64,000 nucleotides of DNA from contig NC_058193.1 in NCBI RefSeq assembly GCF_907165205.1, positions 32,067,521 to 32,131,520 of the forward strand, in the 5' to 3' direction. Position numbers and translations under genes: made by a program. Under the pieces are notes generated by a model. It was not told where the DNA came from and made no database searches. It saw only the letters and a list, made by a program, of their open reading frames with translations. The stretch comes from Coccinella septempunctata (taxonomy: Eukaryota > Arthropoda > Insecta > Coleoptera > Coccinellidae). Shown piece by piece: positions 34,248-47,400 of this stretch (positions are counted from its first letter, which is position 1; every line of letters starts with the position of its first letter).

Positions 34248-37200
34248 TATTTTTTATTTTTGATATATTTTCATAAGAAATGAAATTATTTTCCTTTAAA
34301 ACTTTTGACTCATCATTCACTGATGTGAAAATATGATTTTATAAATATAAGCCAAGTCGAGTGCAATATGTTTATAAGAATATGGACTGTGTTATAAATA
34401 AATCTGCCATTTATTTAATGGGCTTTTTCATACATCCCCTATCTCCTTCACCTCTAACCTCTGATAAAAATATCGTCAACTATACAATTATTCATTGTCA
34501 AGACAAACAAGCGAAATATATTAGTTTGAGCATATATAAGTTCTTTCATAGGTGATCGAGTATGAGGTTCATTGAGTAACTTTCATTTCTTTTAGAGAAA
34601 TGTAAGCATCAATGTTCATTTCTTCAATGTTACCGTAAATGGCGGATGCGCTAAAGAACACTTCTCTAGTACGAAGTCCTTGTTTATATGAACAAGGATA
34701 CAGTTTAGTTTCAGTTTCAGAAATACTAAAACAAAATTAAAATTTCAGTTTATGCCTTCGATTTGACAAAAACTAAAATCGCAAGAGTATTCTTCAACTC
34801 AACTTTTTGGAAAACGAAGAGGACTTATACAAAAATATAATAACTAGAGAAATAACTGATCTAAAAAATGATTTTTTCACTATAGGGTCCTGAACGGACC
34901 TAACTAATATGTATTAGGTACTCCAATAGGTCACGTTGAAAAATACAACGAGAGAGAGAGAGAGAGAGGCAGAAAATAGCTTCATGGAAACTTAATTCAG
35001 AGGGCTAACAACCTAATTTAAAAAATTATTTGTCTTCTTGGTGCCAAAAGGAGCTTTGTGCCTATCTACATGTTTGAGCGAGTAAAATCTCCTAGGCACA
35101 ACAAGAGTACCTTTTTTTATAAATACTTCATGGTTTTTAACGGAATAGCACTTGCTCTTTTGAAAACGAAAACGTGAGAAATTTTGAACACACAATTCTA
35201 GACCCAATAAAACAGAAGACGCCAGGGTTCTTAAAAAATATCAATGTTTTTCGCATAAGCATCTTTAGTAACCCAGTGTACAGTGAGGTCAATCTGAGAG
35301 TTAGATAGCACTCTATTCTACGCTACTGGGTGGCCCTCCAAATTGTCTGCACGTCCACCATGGTGATTCGGTTCCATGGAGATCACACATGGATATTTTC
35401 GATTTTACGGTGAATGGATTTGATGATTGTTTTCACCTGGCTCACCTCGATCAACGGATACATGCGTACAGGTGCAACATTTTTAAGGTTACGGGCACGA
35501 AAATGGCGTAGGTACCCACTCTTGGTACATTTGACCAGTGGTACTGTTCGTGGTAGATGCCAGGTGACGGTTGTGAGAGGTCGCTGAAAAAGTTTCATTT
35601 TTTACGATCTGTATCCGTGGGTGTGAACGAAAGTTGTTCGAGATTTTTTTACGGGCCAAAGAATAGCCGTTTGATGAGGATTCGATAATTATACCACGGT
35701 TATTTGCGTCCAGAAGACATGGATAAGTAATGGAGTGTGGTGACTTCGATGCTGCGTTAAGATGAAACCTCGATTTTGATATTGGAATTTCCCGAAGTTG
35801 GTGAGTGCACCCATAACATTATAATCTATCGAGAAACCTAGAACTCATTTCCAAAGAAAAACAGTATCTAGTTGGTCGAATTCATAAAGTTCTTAATCGA
35901 TTTACCATCTTGACCTACAGTGGAAAGTCAATTTATGAGACTCTAGAAAGAAAAGGCTATAATTATTGTGTCCTTTATTATAGGTACAGTGATTGACTAT
36001 AAACAGGTCTGCCAGAAATTAGACAGTGGGTTAAATCTTTTAAATCTCCATCGACCCCAATCTTGCAAATTCTTATCATATCTTTAGTCCTCAGCCATTT
36101 ATTAAGTGCTATTATTGAGACTAATTTATTGACCTCAATTTTTTCAACAATCACATATCGACAATCAATTTCGATTCATCTAGATGAAGGAATATATTTC
36201 TGTGATTGTAGGTAATAGAAAAATACAACTAATATACTTTGAATGACCATTCACATAGAAGGTATATCTACCAGTTCAGTAGAAATTATATTTCCTACAA
36301 AAGGTTTTCTAATCTTTGGATGAAAGCAGCGAAAATAATGTCTATTTAACTCTATTTGACATTCTCTTCAATTCAAATTAATGCAACAAAATTGGTTACA
36401 GATTCTCGAAATCAATATAGGAGACCCCCTCTTCTAACTTTTCAATTTTTCCGAGAAGTGAAAAATTCGAGAAATTTTGTGGTGAACTTCGACTGGCAAC
36501 GATTAGACTATCTTAGAACATGACTGACCAATATTTCATTTATACTCAATTTATCTATCACTTCACTCTGTAATGAAAACGGGTTATTGTTTTCTTCAAA
36601 ACGAGTTCCAAAAAGGTATCAGAGAGATTTCCTTTGAATAATATCAAGAAAGAGAAACAGGAAAAGTTCATTGAGAAAAATTTCTTTCCTTTTTTAAGCT
36701 CAAAATTAACTTCTTTAATGTGTTTTTATTATAATCTTGATATTCCTAGATACCAACGTATGATACACCTCTCATCAGAAACTCTCAAATACAAAAATTT
36801 TCATCCAATAAATATCAGCGATCAATATTATGATGAGAAACATTATATCTACTTGTTCTAAGCTTCGAGAAACTAATCCAACTTCAACTAATTTATTTTC
36901 ATCTTTGAGTCTTTGTTTGAATCTTTCACTAAACTACATAACTAAAAACTCAAATTCCTGTTAAGAGATTTGAAAAAGAGTCAACAAACGTGTTAGTGCT
37001 GTGAATCATATATTCAATCCACCCAATCTAAGGGATGAAATTCTCAAAAAACCAATCTTGCTCCTTCGGATCGTCTACTCACTTCTAACACTGAGAAAAT
37101 TTCATCACACATACATCTCTCGTTCATTAAAAGACTATAAGGCAATCGACTCCCAGTAAACGATTACGAAACAACTTGGTGTTATTGTAAAAAGATGAAA

Positions 37201-38482
37201 AATGCAGTTGACATAATAATTTCGTAATTTGTTAGTGTTACCATTGTCTTTCACACTTCTCATTGTCTGGATCTATAAGACTTGCAGATCAATTTGTGAG
37301 CTCATCACATGGTGAAAACGAATCGAGATCAACTGAGCGTTGAAAAAATACTACTTCCGCTTCATTGTAACCTAGAACCGAGGACGTGTTCAAAAACTTC
37401 CTTGTTTTTATTTATTGTGTCTTTTTTTCAAAGGAAGTCTGGACACTTCCTCATATAGTGACGAAATATATGGGTCTGACAGTTAACTTGGGTCTATAAT
37501 CCATAAAGCACCCTATATATCCGAATCTATAATGGCCATTGCAAAAGAAGCAACTTTTCTGAAAGGCCTAGATGACCCTCATTCATCATTAGGATATGGC
37601 CAACCGCTCGTGAAATACCCTGTATATTCATCACTACATCAGTCAGATACCTAAAAATAATGGATTTCTTGTTCCCCAAACTATTATTGAAAGAACTTCA
37701 GAACCTACACAGAGCAGTGTCTTTCTTTCAAACCCTTTTTATTTGTTAAAATCGAGTATATGTATTTTCAGTAGAATTTATGGAGAGGTAAATAAATTAG
37801 TGGGACAAATTTATAAGTATACTCGTCAAAGAACAATGTAACTTTTCCTTTTAGCGTTCTCAACAATATTCGCTATGTTTCATCCTGATTTCTCTTGCAC
37901 ATTCATTTATCTAGGTAGGAATGATAAAGATATGATCTCAACAATATCGTCATCTTTAATTTCTCTTAATTAATCATCGACTTACTGTACCGGATGTTTA
38001 ACAGTCCCTGGAAATATATTGAGGAAACGAAGGAAGTATAATCAAGGTTGAAAGAGATCTCAAAATAAGAGAATCAACTTTTATAGGAATTTCATCCTAT
38101 ATATAATTTTTATCCTACTCATTTAGAAATCAACAAAACAATGATTACCTATTAGTTGCATGTTTCATTTTACCACAAAACTTATGTAGGTCCTCACTTG
38201 GAGATGTTTTCAACTAGCGTAATTAAGTAGAATACAGAATACTCAATTAAAAAAGTAGGCGAACGCAGTTCTTCTACTTACAATTCACATTTTGTATCTT
38301 GCTCATGACGTATCGCCAAAACGAAACTAAAATCAGTTGAATTTTCTTTATCTAGTAAAGGAAATGTTTGATTCAAAAGTAACTCAAATCCAGTTATGAT
38401 TTATCCTTGAGAGACATTCTCGTCTGAATATTTGAATTCAAAATTGATATCTCTTTTTAGGTATTGCAGGGATGTTGAAAAC
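34248..38482. other. Intergenic region with candidate 5' exon of the clarin-like gene
   Basis: A (GA)n microsatellite lies at 34950-34968. A more GC-rich block at about 35340-35796 ends in a donor-like GAAGTTG|GTGAGT. The clarin-like start codon at 38483 follows an acceptor (TTTTTAG at 38460), so a spliced leader exon is possible. That connection is inferred. The remaining 35.8-38.4 kb is AT-rich with no supported feature. Confidence 0.35.
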
Positions 38483-39730
38483 ATGAGTCTAATGAAGAGA
38501 GGAATGATATTCATCACCTTCTTTGGGTCATGCCTTGCCATGGCCCTAACGATTGTCAGCCTAGGAACAAAATTTTGGATAACATCGAGAGCCAAACGGA
38601 CATCGAATCCTTTGGAGAGCGATGGAGTCATCAATTTTGGTCTTTTCGATGGCAAGAAGGAACTGAACGTGGCTTATGGATGGAGAACATACGATGTGGA
38701 TGGTATTGTCAAGTTTATTATTAGTTTTCAATATGTGAATTGTGAAAAATTCCCATTTTACAAAATTATGGGGTTCCACAAGGCACAGTTCTCGAGCCGT
38801 TTTTGTTTGTGGGTGGTTCAAGTAAAGAGTGATTTATGTATATTCAAAGAGGCTTTTGGTGACAACATTCTGCAACAAAAGATACTTAAACGTGGAATTC
38901 TTTTTTCAGTTCTGCACCTATTAAAATATGAGCCAGAGTTCATGAGTTACGGAATATGGTTGGGCACCGTGGTAGCAGTTTGTGGCAGCCTGGTTTTCTC
39001 AGCACTAGCAGCAGTTTTTGCCATAGTTACTGTGTCCAGAAGATCAAAATACACCAAGGGATCGGTTAAGTTGTACCTTTGGAATTTTTTGGCTTGTGAG
39101 TAATACCTACAGCATATTTTAAAATGTTTGGTTTGAAGAAGTTAAATGTATTTCAATTTTTTTTTAGTGCTTGCTCAAATTGCTGCAATAATTCTCTGGT
39201 TGGTACAGTTCTATCTGAAACTTCAATATAATGTTTTATCAAGGGAAGATAAAGATAACATGTGGTCTTCGGATGGTATGGCTGAGCTGGGATACTCATT
39301 TTGGTAAGGAAAAACCGAATAGACTCTTACATAGGACGTCTTTAGCATTTCACCACTGCTTCGCCAAAGTCGTTTTTCTGTACTTACCTACCATCTTTCA
39401 CGAAGATTTGTTTTATTTTATCAACAGAGCCAAAACAATTCTGCCGAATTCGATAATTGAAATTTTTTACATCCAATAATAGACAATTTCTAGCGGAGTG
39501 TTCTTCTAAAACCTTTCAATTTTCAAACAACAAATATTGTAGAAATATACATTGAAGATTTAAATTTTAATGAACGTTATGAAACTGGGTATTTCAGGTG
39601 TGTCACTGGAGCTGCAGCTGCAATCTTATGCAACATTTTCATTATATGCATTGCTAACAGTGACGACGACATTGAACAAGTGATATCAGTAGTTGAGGAG
39701 AAGACAAATGGAGCTATAATGCTGTATTGA
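38483..39730 (+). CDS. Clarin-like four-transmembrane protein
   Basis: Exons are 38483-38702, 38910-39095, 39168-39303 and 39598-39730 (TGA), in continuous frame, giving 224 residues. TM1 is in GMIFITFFGSCLAMALTIVS. An extracellular loop follows, with NFGLFDGKKELNVAYGWRT, a clarin-like NYGLF motif region. TM2 is WLGTVVAVCGSLVFSALAAV, TM3 LLAQIAAIILWLVQFYL, then KDNMWSSDGMAELGYSFW and TM4 GAAAAILCNIFIICIAN. The C-terminus ends GAIMLY. This resembles, from memory, the insect clarin orthologue. Vertebrate clarins are tetraspan-like proteins of sensory cells. A longer frame through 38703-38909 exists only because intron 1 happens to be open; the GT at 38703 with the acceptor at 38908-38909 restores family-like sequence. 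Confidence 0.82.
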
Positions 39731-41478
39731 TTTCACATCAATCGTTTGCTTTGATGGTGAAATTACGACTGAAATTCTTTTTGTATTTATACCACTCCTT
39801 TATACCTTATTGACCTTATTTATTATAATTTTAAGTGATCGAATGAAAACTGTAATAATAAAATAATGATATTTGTGTAGAAATGTTTTTCGTAAAAAAA
39901 AATTTAAGCCCCCCCCAAAGATATAAAAAATAACTTTTCGTAAAACTTGATGCTCAAACATACCTTGACAAAAATTCTTGACAAGTATGAAAATTTTTAA
40001 TGACAAAAAGTGGAAATTTCGTAATAAAAAACACTTTTGAAGATTCCTCAATTGATTTATTCAAGACTCTGATGACAAATTACAAAAAACGATGAGAAAA
40101 TACTTCTCGGAATGTGCCACTCACTCAACATCATTTTATTCAAATAGGTGTAAATTCAGATATGTTGTTATGTTGATTTTCAAATTTCAAGATTTTCCAA
40201 TTTATAGTTAAAGAAATTTTTATCGTTTTTCATCTGCGTTTACAGAATGTCGAAAAATAATGCGTTACAATATTTTTTGAAACTTTATCATTTCCTTAAT
40301 TTTTTATCGAGTGTTGTGATAAATGAGAAATGTATCGTTATTTGGTTGGAAAATTCTTTAAAAAGCAACTAACTCGTTTAAATTCGCTATTATATACAAC
40401 TTTGCTCATTTAACATAGGAATTATCACATAAAATATTCAACAAATTATTTTGTATATAACAAGAGAAATAAAATTATTATTTTTATCAAGGTAATAAAT
40501 GTTTTAGAAACTACATATACAAATAGTTCAACAATGAAACTAGGTTTCATTTCATTTCAAATTTTCATCCGACCCAAAGTTGGATTTGAAAAAGTTGCGG
40601 AATATATGAATACGTTAATTAGTTCCATCAACATAAAGACATTAAAAATAGAAAAATGTATATCCGAATTTTTCGTATTCAGGCGGAACAATCACTTTCC
40701 TCGAACATAGAGGCCAAAAAATCCATATAAATCCCTATCTGAGGACTTAACACTATAAATATTAAATATTAAAAATGTTTCATTATTGTCACAATTGAAA
40801 GTAGTTTACAATAAATTGTAAATTTCAAAATTATTGTCGTTATTTGTGCACATTATTTCACAATAGTTACGTTAGCTTAAAGTTATTACATATACATTCA
40901 AATAAGTTTCATATTTCATTGAAATATTATTGTCGGAGTTGTAAAAATTGACTTCAATACATTTTAATTAACGATTCTAAATAGACGCACATCCAAATAA
41001 AAAATATTGGAAAACATTTGCAAAAGCTAAAGTTTATGTGCCTAGCGATAAGACTGACTAGATCTAAATCTAGTAGACAAAATGATCGCAATACCTCTAC
41101 CAATTCTGGATTATTACAATATGAAATGTATGTATATACGAATGATATGTACAGATTCGTGCAGTGAAAAATTTATCTTCGGAATCCTGGTGGACAGAGA
41201 TCAGAACAGAAACTTGTATTCAAGAATTTACACGCAGACAAATCAATATTTGAATTTCGAAGTCCTAATATTCCTTTTTTTCACCTTTCTCAACCCATTC
41301 ATCTCAAATATATTGACATATTTTTTTGAAGAATCGCAATCTTCAATACAATTTTGTTTGATTTTCATCGATAAACTGTAGATCATATTGTCAAAGTCAT
41401 GTCAGTCAACACATCAAATATGATACTCTTAACATTTTCATATAAAAACAATGGATATAGATATAATTGTACAGGATA
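39731..41478. other. Intergenic region between clarin-like gene and Skeletor (convergent)
   Basis: An AATAAA at about 39857 can serve the clarin-like gene. The rest is very AT-rich and should hold the Skeletor 3' UTR on the minus strand. The 99-aa ORF at 41082-41381 shows no recognisable features. Confidence 0.4.
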
Positions 41479-44400
41479 TTAAAAAATATAACATCTAGTT
41501 TTAATATTAGTTATTATTGTCAAAAAACCCATGACTACACCTGTAATGTAGATATTGTTGCGGTGAAGGCTGGTAGCTTTGTCTTTGGCATTATGTTGTG
41601 AATTGTAACCCGGGTCTACAACTTTTATTTTCCACCCTAGGTTGTTGTGGGTATAGCACTATAAATGACATAAATACCTGATAAACGACGTATCCAAAAA
41701 TATTTGGTGAAGATATATTGAGGCTTTGAGTCTTCGGAATTTTTCGGGAGTGTTTTCGGCAAGAATATATACAGGGTAGCCAATTAAGAAATTTGATTTC
41801 TTACCTGGTAATAGAGTTCGTTTGGTGCGTCAGTTGGTACGGTCCAATTGAAAAAGGCAGGTTCTCCCTCTTCGCATTCTAGATTTAGAGTTTTGAAATA
41901 ATCTTCGAATGATTCACTTTCCGTGGACATATCGATGGATTTGTGGACATATTCGCAATATCTACCTGCTGCTGTCGGGAAGGGAATGCCGTTGGCGTCA
42001 TAGCCCACGCCAGCAAAAATCTATGGAAAAAAATTTCATAAGCCTATATTATACTTACCTACCTTATACAGGGTGAGTCTTTGACTCGTACAAATGTTTT
42101 AACAGTAGATTCTCGAGGTCAAAAGGAACATTTTTTTCCTTTACCATTTTTCTTGAATCGGCTCGGTTTAAAAGATACAGGCTGTTGAAAAATCATAAAA
42201 AATATTTTATATTTAGTTTTTTCTCACAAACGATTTCATCGAATGAAATGAATTTCGGAATATAGTTTTTCATTTATTTGATGGATCTTTATCGAACACA
42301 AGATATCACGCACGTCTTCCAGTTCTCTCATTATGACCATTACGTATCAAAGAAGTACCGAAAATTCAAAGAACCCAACTCTTGAAACTAAGTTGGACGC
42401 TAACTAATGAATATTTGAACGTTTTGTAAAATAAAAGTCCTCTTCATATTTTCTCGTATAATGCGCCGTTTTAGAGTAATTTGATGTTCAAAATTTGAAA
42501 AAGTATGTATTTATGTGAAATTTGAAGAATTGGGTACTTTGGCTGAATACAACTCTGTTGTATGGGTATATCTTTTTATCAGGGCCGAATCGGAAAATTG
42601 ACCTCAAGTATCTACTCATAAAATATTTGCTCGAATCAAAGACTCACCCTGTATAGGTACCCCTAAAATTTTGAAACACACTGTATAAATGAACGTTTTC
42701 TATGAATAAATTTCAGGAAAAAATTCCCGCAATATACCTCTCAATGCACATACCTTCTGTTTCACTTGATCCTCGGGGCTCTTTTGTCCAAAACCACCCT
42801 CAGGCGAGTCGCTTATGTAGAAGGGATGATATTTCGAAGGGTTGGTTTTGTCGTTACCCCCTTCGACGATAAAAGTGTACGTCTGACCCCTTTCGACCGT
42901 GATTTCGGGTATTAGAAGATCGTTGATGTACCAAGCGATGCCCCAAGAGGGAAAATGGGTGATGGCTGTGTAGCCCCTTCTACCTCCGGTAGGTCCAATC
43001 TTTGCGTAAAGAGTATTTTCACCTGGAAATATGAATTCCTTTCTCATAATATTGAAGGTTTAAGTTTGGCTATTTATCAGAAAGACGACATTAAAACATT
43101 TCGCTTAGCTTGCAGTGTTCAGTGTTTTTTTCACATGAAAATATAACCCATTCACATTAATTTTGCAGTCGGTTGGCCATGAAATAATTTTCTCAAGTTT
43201 TTATAACTAGAACGGAGTAAGGTTGGCACTCATGAAATGTCGTTAATGTCTTAACGCCGTTGCCACAACCTATATCAATTTTTATTACGAAAATGCCGAT
43301 AGTGATTGAAAAAAGAAACAGGGTTTCAGGAAGTGATATTTAGAATTAGGTCTGCTCGTTCAAATAGTTATACCCTGATATTCTAAAATCCACAATACGT
43401 CAGACGGTAGCGAAAATATATTCAGTGTAAGAGAATTTATCTAATTCTTCATTTGAATCTAAACAACCTATATTTCAGCTGAATATTTCCACAATCAGAA
43501 AGATTGTGAATGAAGAGAATGACAAAGAATTTCCTTCTATTGGGAGACCCAAAAAAGTGGTGGCATTTGAGAATTTTATGTTTGAGTGAATTAATGCGAA
43601 AAGTTTACTACAGGATTTTTGATGAATGTCATCGTTGAATAAGTTCCCAAAAATTGATTTTTCTATTATTCATTTGACTTGTCCTATACATTGTAAATGT
43701 CTTAAGGTACCAATAAATACCAAATTATTATTATTATATCAATGTATCAAGATGAACAGCCACAAATACGCGCCAGTTGTCCTGTTAATTGATTATTCAT
43801 GTGAAATTTTTGTTCAAAGGTGAAGTTCATCTTTACTTGAAACTTCCTTTAATTCCTTTAACTTATATTGATGCAAGATGATTTTTGTTGAAAAATTTGA
43901 CATTCTTTAATTATATCTGTTAATTCCTTCGGGACATACCCATTCATCATATGCATTTCATCTTCGGGTTAATACATATTTTTGAAATCTACAACTGATG
44001 TAACGTATTCAAACCAAGGAAGATAACGAATATTGACTCTCCTCAAGCTAGTGCATATTATGATATTATACTGATCTTTTGTATTTTCCATGCAAATAAC
44101 TTGATTTGGTATGCCTTCAATCAGTTTGTATAAACTTCAATTATGTTCGTCACATATTTTCCGAAGAGATTCGACTTTGTGATAAAATACGTAATAACAG
44201 AAACTTTTACGTAAAACAGGCAACATAGCGTTGATTCAAAACCCAAAAATGTTATGACAAGCGTCATCCCCACATTTTCGTACTATACAGAGTGAAATGT
44301 GTCAAATTTCCAAGGTCAACCGAGTGCCAAAATAAAAGTGAATGGGGTATACATAATCGAATCGAGTTTTCAATTTTTCCTGTTGGAACTCACCAATAAT

Positions 44401-47400
44401 CATCGCAGGAGGCCAAGGTTTTGGCCCTGAAGTATCAACTAGGTCCACCAAAGTCACAGAACAGTCATTGTCGTCCATTGTGCTGAAATCTATTCTGTAG
44501 TCATCCTTCGTTTTATCAGTCATGGAATGGGCGTTGGCCTCTTTTCTTGAATTCAGGGGACCAAAAGCTGCTATAACGCTCACCTCACCACTTGAAGGTA
44601 TTGGCCTGAAATAAATTAATCGAACTATTTTTTGAGCCAGAAGAAAGAACATTTTCAGGGGTCCAGATAGTAAATGAAGTCCACAGAAAATCAGCTAAGA
44701 CAAAAACTTTGCCAAGCCCCCAGGAAAAGATTCAGAAAAAATGTTGAGATCAGATAACTTCTTTTAGTCATGATAATAAACCTATTCGAAATTTTCGTTT
44801 CTCCAACCAGGCGAGAATATCTTAAATGGAGGATAAATAACTTCGTATAAATCACCACGTCATAACTCAACAGTCTCTGATTTCATCTCGAAAACCTCAA
44901 GAACGTACATATTATCGCAATGAAGGGAAAGTCTACAATGATTAACGATCTTATAAAGTTCCTCATAATAGTTCCAGTTCAACTGAAAGTCCCAACTGAG
45001 TTCAAAACCCGAATTAATAGTTTGGATATGAGAAACTTGATTATCTGTGATTTGCACTGTTGAACTTCGCTTTTAAATTAGATTTCCTTGAGCAATTACC
45101 AACGAAGATTCAACCACTTTTCTGGGTATTTATATCTAATGAAAATTTTCACAGCCCTGTTCCGTAGATTACTATAAACTCACTTGTCATTCACAGCTTC
45201 ATTAGTCTGCAACAACCTCCTATATTTGATGGTCGTAACACCATTATCCCTCCTTCCAGAAATCAGGGTGACATCGTTTCGACCCCCTATTCTCTCATCA
45301 GGACAAACTCCAGATTTACCGTCGCACTGAGCCGTGTGGGTCATGTAGTAGTCGATGGCTTTGAATGTCCTGCTGTCGGTATCGTAGAACGCCACTGTTA
45401 CGTCACCACCGATCTGTCAAGGGTAAATTTTTCAATTACATATTGGTATTTTATTCCTAAATACTTTACCTCTGAAGAATTTGCATATTTTTTATGATAT
45501 ATGATTACACTGGACATGAATAATATACACAGTCGTTATTTCTTCAAAATGAATGCTGCTGTAACCTGAGATCATCATAAAACTTACCATTTGAGCCCTT
45601 CCTTCTGCTCCTGATAGTCCGAAAGCTACATACTGATCTTCCCTGATCTTAGCTGATAGTGTTATTTCAATGAAATCTCCGATGATTTCCCAGTTCACTT
45701 GCAACCTTTTGTCCAAGAACTCTCTACAATTCCTTGCCCCCGTAGGTTTGGGGCTAGTGCTCGTCTTTAAAGTAAAAAAACCAATTTAACAAAAGCGGAA
45801 TAATCATTGTACTATTTATGAACATTTCTTATTTACATCTCATCTCCAAGCCTGAAATATTATCCTTAATACTATTAAAGCTTCACATTTCACTTCTATA
45901 TACCGATTATATTTATTTTTATCATTAGTTTTCGAATTTCATTTGGCTAAATGGTGGAAACAAAAAGATTATCATCAAAATATCCAGAAATGTAAAAGTT
46001 TAGACCTTAGAGAGTCAGGTAGGCAATGATTTCTTTTATTCATCGTATTATTCAATCACAACAATTGTAAAAATTAGTTTCTAGACTTTCTAGATATTCG
46101 AAATTTTATGTTTATTGGGTTTCTCCAGTTTATGAACGAACACTTCAATAGATAGATTCTCTATCAACTTCATAAATGAAACAAGTTATTGAAATCGATT
46201 ATTTCCAATCCTCTAGCTGGCTGCAAATATGTATTTTACCATATGACATCCATAATTAAAAGATCGATTTTCTACAACTTAAGTGTTAATTAACACATTG
46301 ACAATAACCGTTGGTTGCAGATATTCAGCTTTTTTATAGTGTTCAAAACACTGTTACAATAATTCTATTCTCACCTACCTCTCAATGCGTTAGTTCTGTC
46401 GACTAAGAAAAAGCTTTACCTACTATAAAAACTATACATAGAACGAGAGAGAAATTTTTTATAAAACCTGAGCGTTTCTACTAATCAGATCTCAAGCATA
46501 CTTACAGGATTATACCACCAAGGCGGCTGCAAAAACACAGAACACGTCATGAAACTGAAATTGCATTAGCCAAAAAAAATTTCCAAACAATCAATCTAAA
46601 ATTTTTCCAAATTACCACTTATAATATCTAGTGGAAAGGGATAAAACTGATGTTATATTCGAATGGATCTATAGTTCGAAAGTAACAATCAAAGTCTGCA
46701 AAAATTAGATTAGAGCTCTATACAAAACTTTCGTTTATGGAATGAAATTAAAGCATTCTTCAGCTTCGCCTATTTCTTCTATATGTGAGAATTATAAAAA
46801 TCAGAATAACACTAGGTATAACTATTAACCATAAACCCCATCAATACTCAATGGTAGAAGGGAGAAATGTGTTAAATGAATAAAACAACTGATTACATCG
46901 AATAAAAAGTACAAAAGTCCAATAATCGACAGATGGGTAAGTCTTTTTTTGTTTTCATTTCTTTGATACTCAAAATTATTTTCATGTTTTTCTTCAATTC
47001 ATGTCATATAATATTCCTAATTCAATTCGAATTCAACTATCTCCACTAACTGTGACAATTGGATGGACGAAATAACTTTTCTGAGGTGTTTTCTTATATG
47101 AATACCTCTTCCTCACTAAATTCCATCGTGGACCTAACTCCATGAGGAATAAGAGAGAAAACACATGACTGATGATTTATATACAGTTTCAAAATATATT
47201 TTACTCCAATAAACCCAAAACATTTGAATTTTAAGAGTTTATATCCATAAATGAAGAGAAATTTTGAATTTTTTTAAGATGAAATATAAAGTTATATGCT
47301 TCATCACGTTTATCTAAGTATTTCTGCAACTTACTCTCTCTGAGGCGTCCCTGTGGAATGGAAGAAAACAAAAATTTCGCTTAATTTTCAAATCAGAATT

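Noticed and set aside
38432..39103. A continuous 223-codon ORF starting before the clarin-like gene
   Set aside because: The part translated from 38703-38909 has no clarin-like sequence. GT at 38703 and AG at 38908-38909 remove it and restore the family pattern, and the upstream extension precedes the Met in an apparent acceptor region.
44860..45057. 65-codon reverse ORF in a Skeletor intron
   Set aside because: It lies between two well-supported exons, has no matching splice phase and no DOMON-like sequence; judged chance.
47333..47348. A 16-nt micro-exon candidate in Skeletor
   Set aside because: It has splice-like borders, but inclusion puts the following micro-exon and DOMON exon out of frame.
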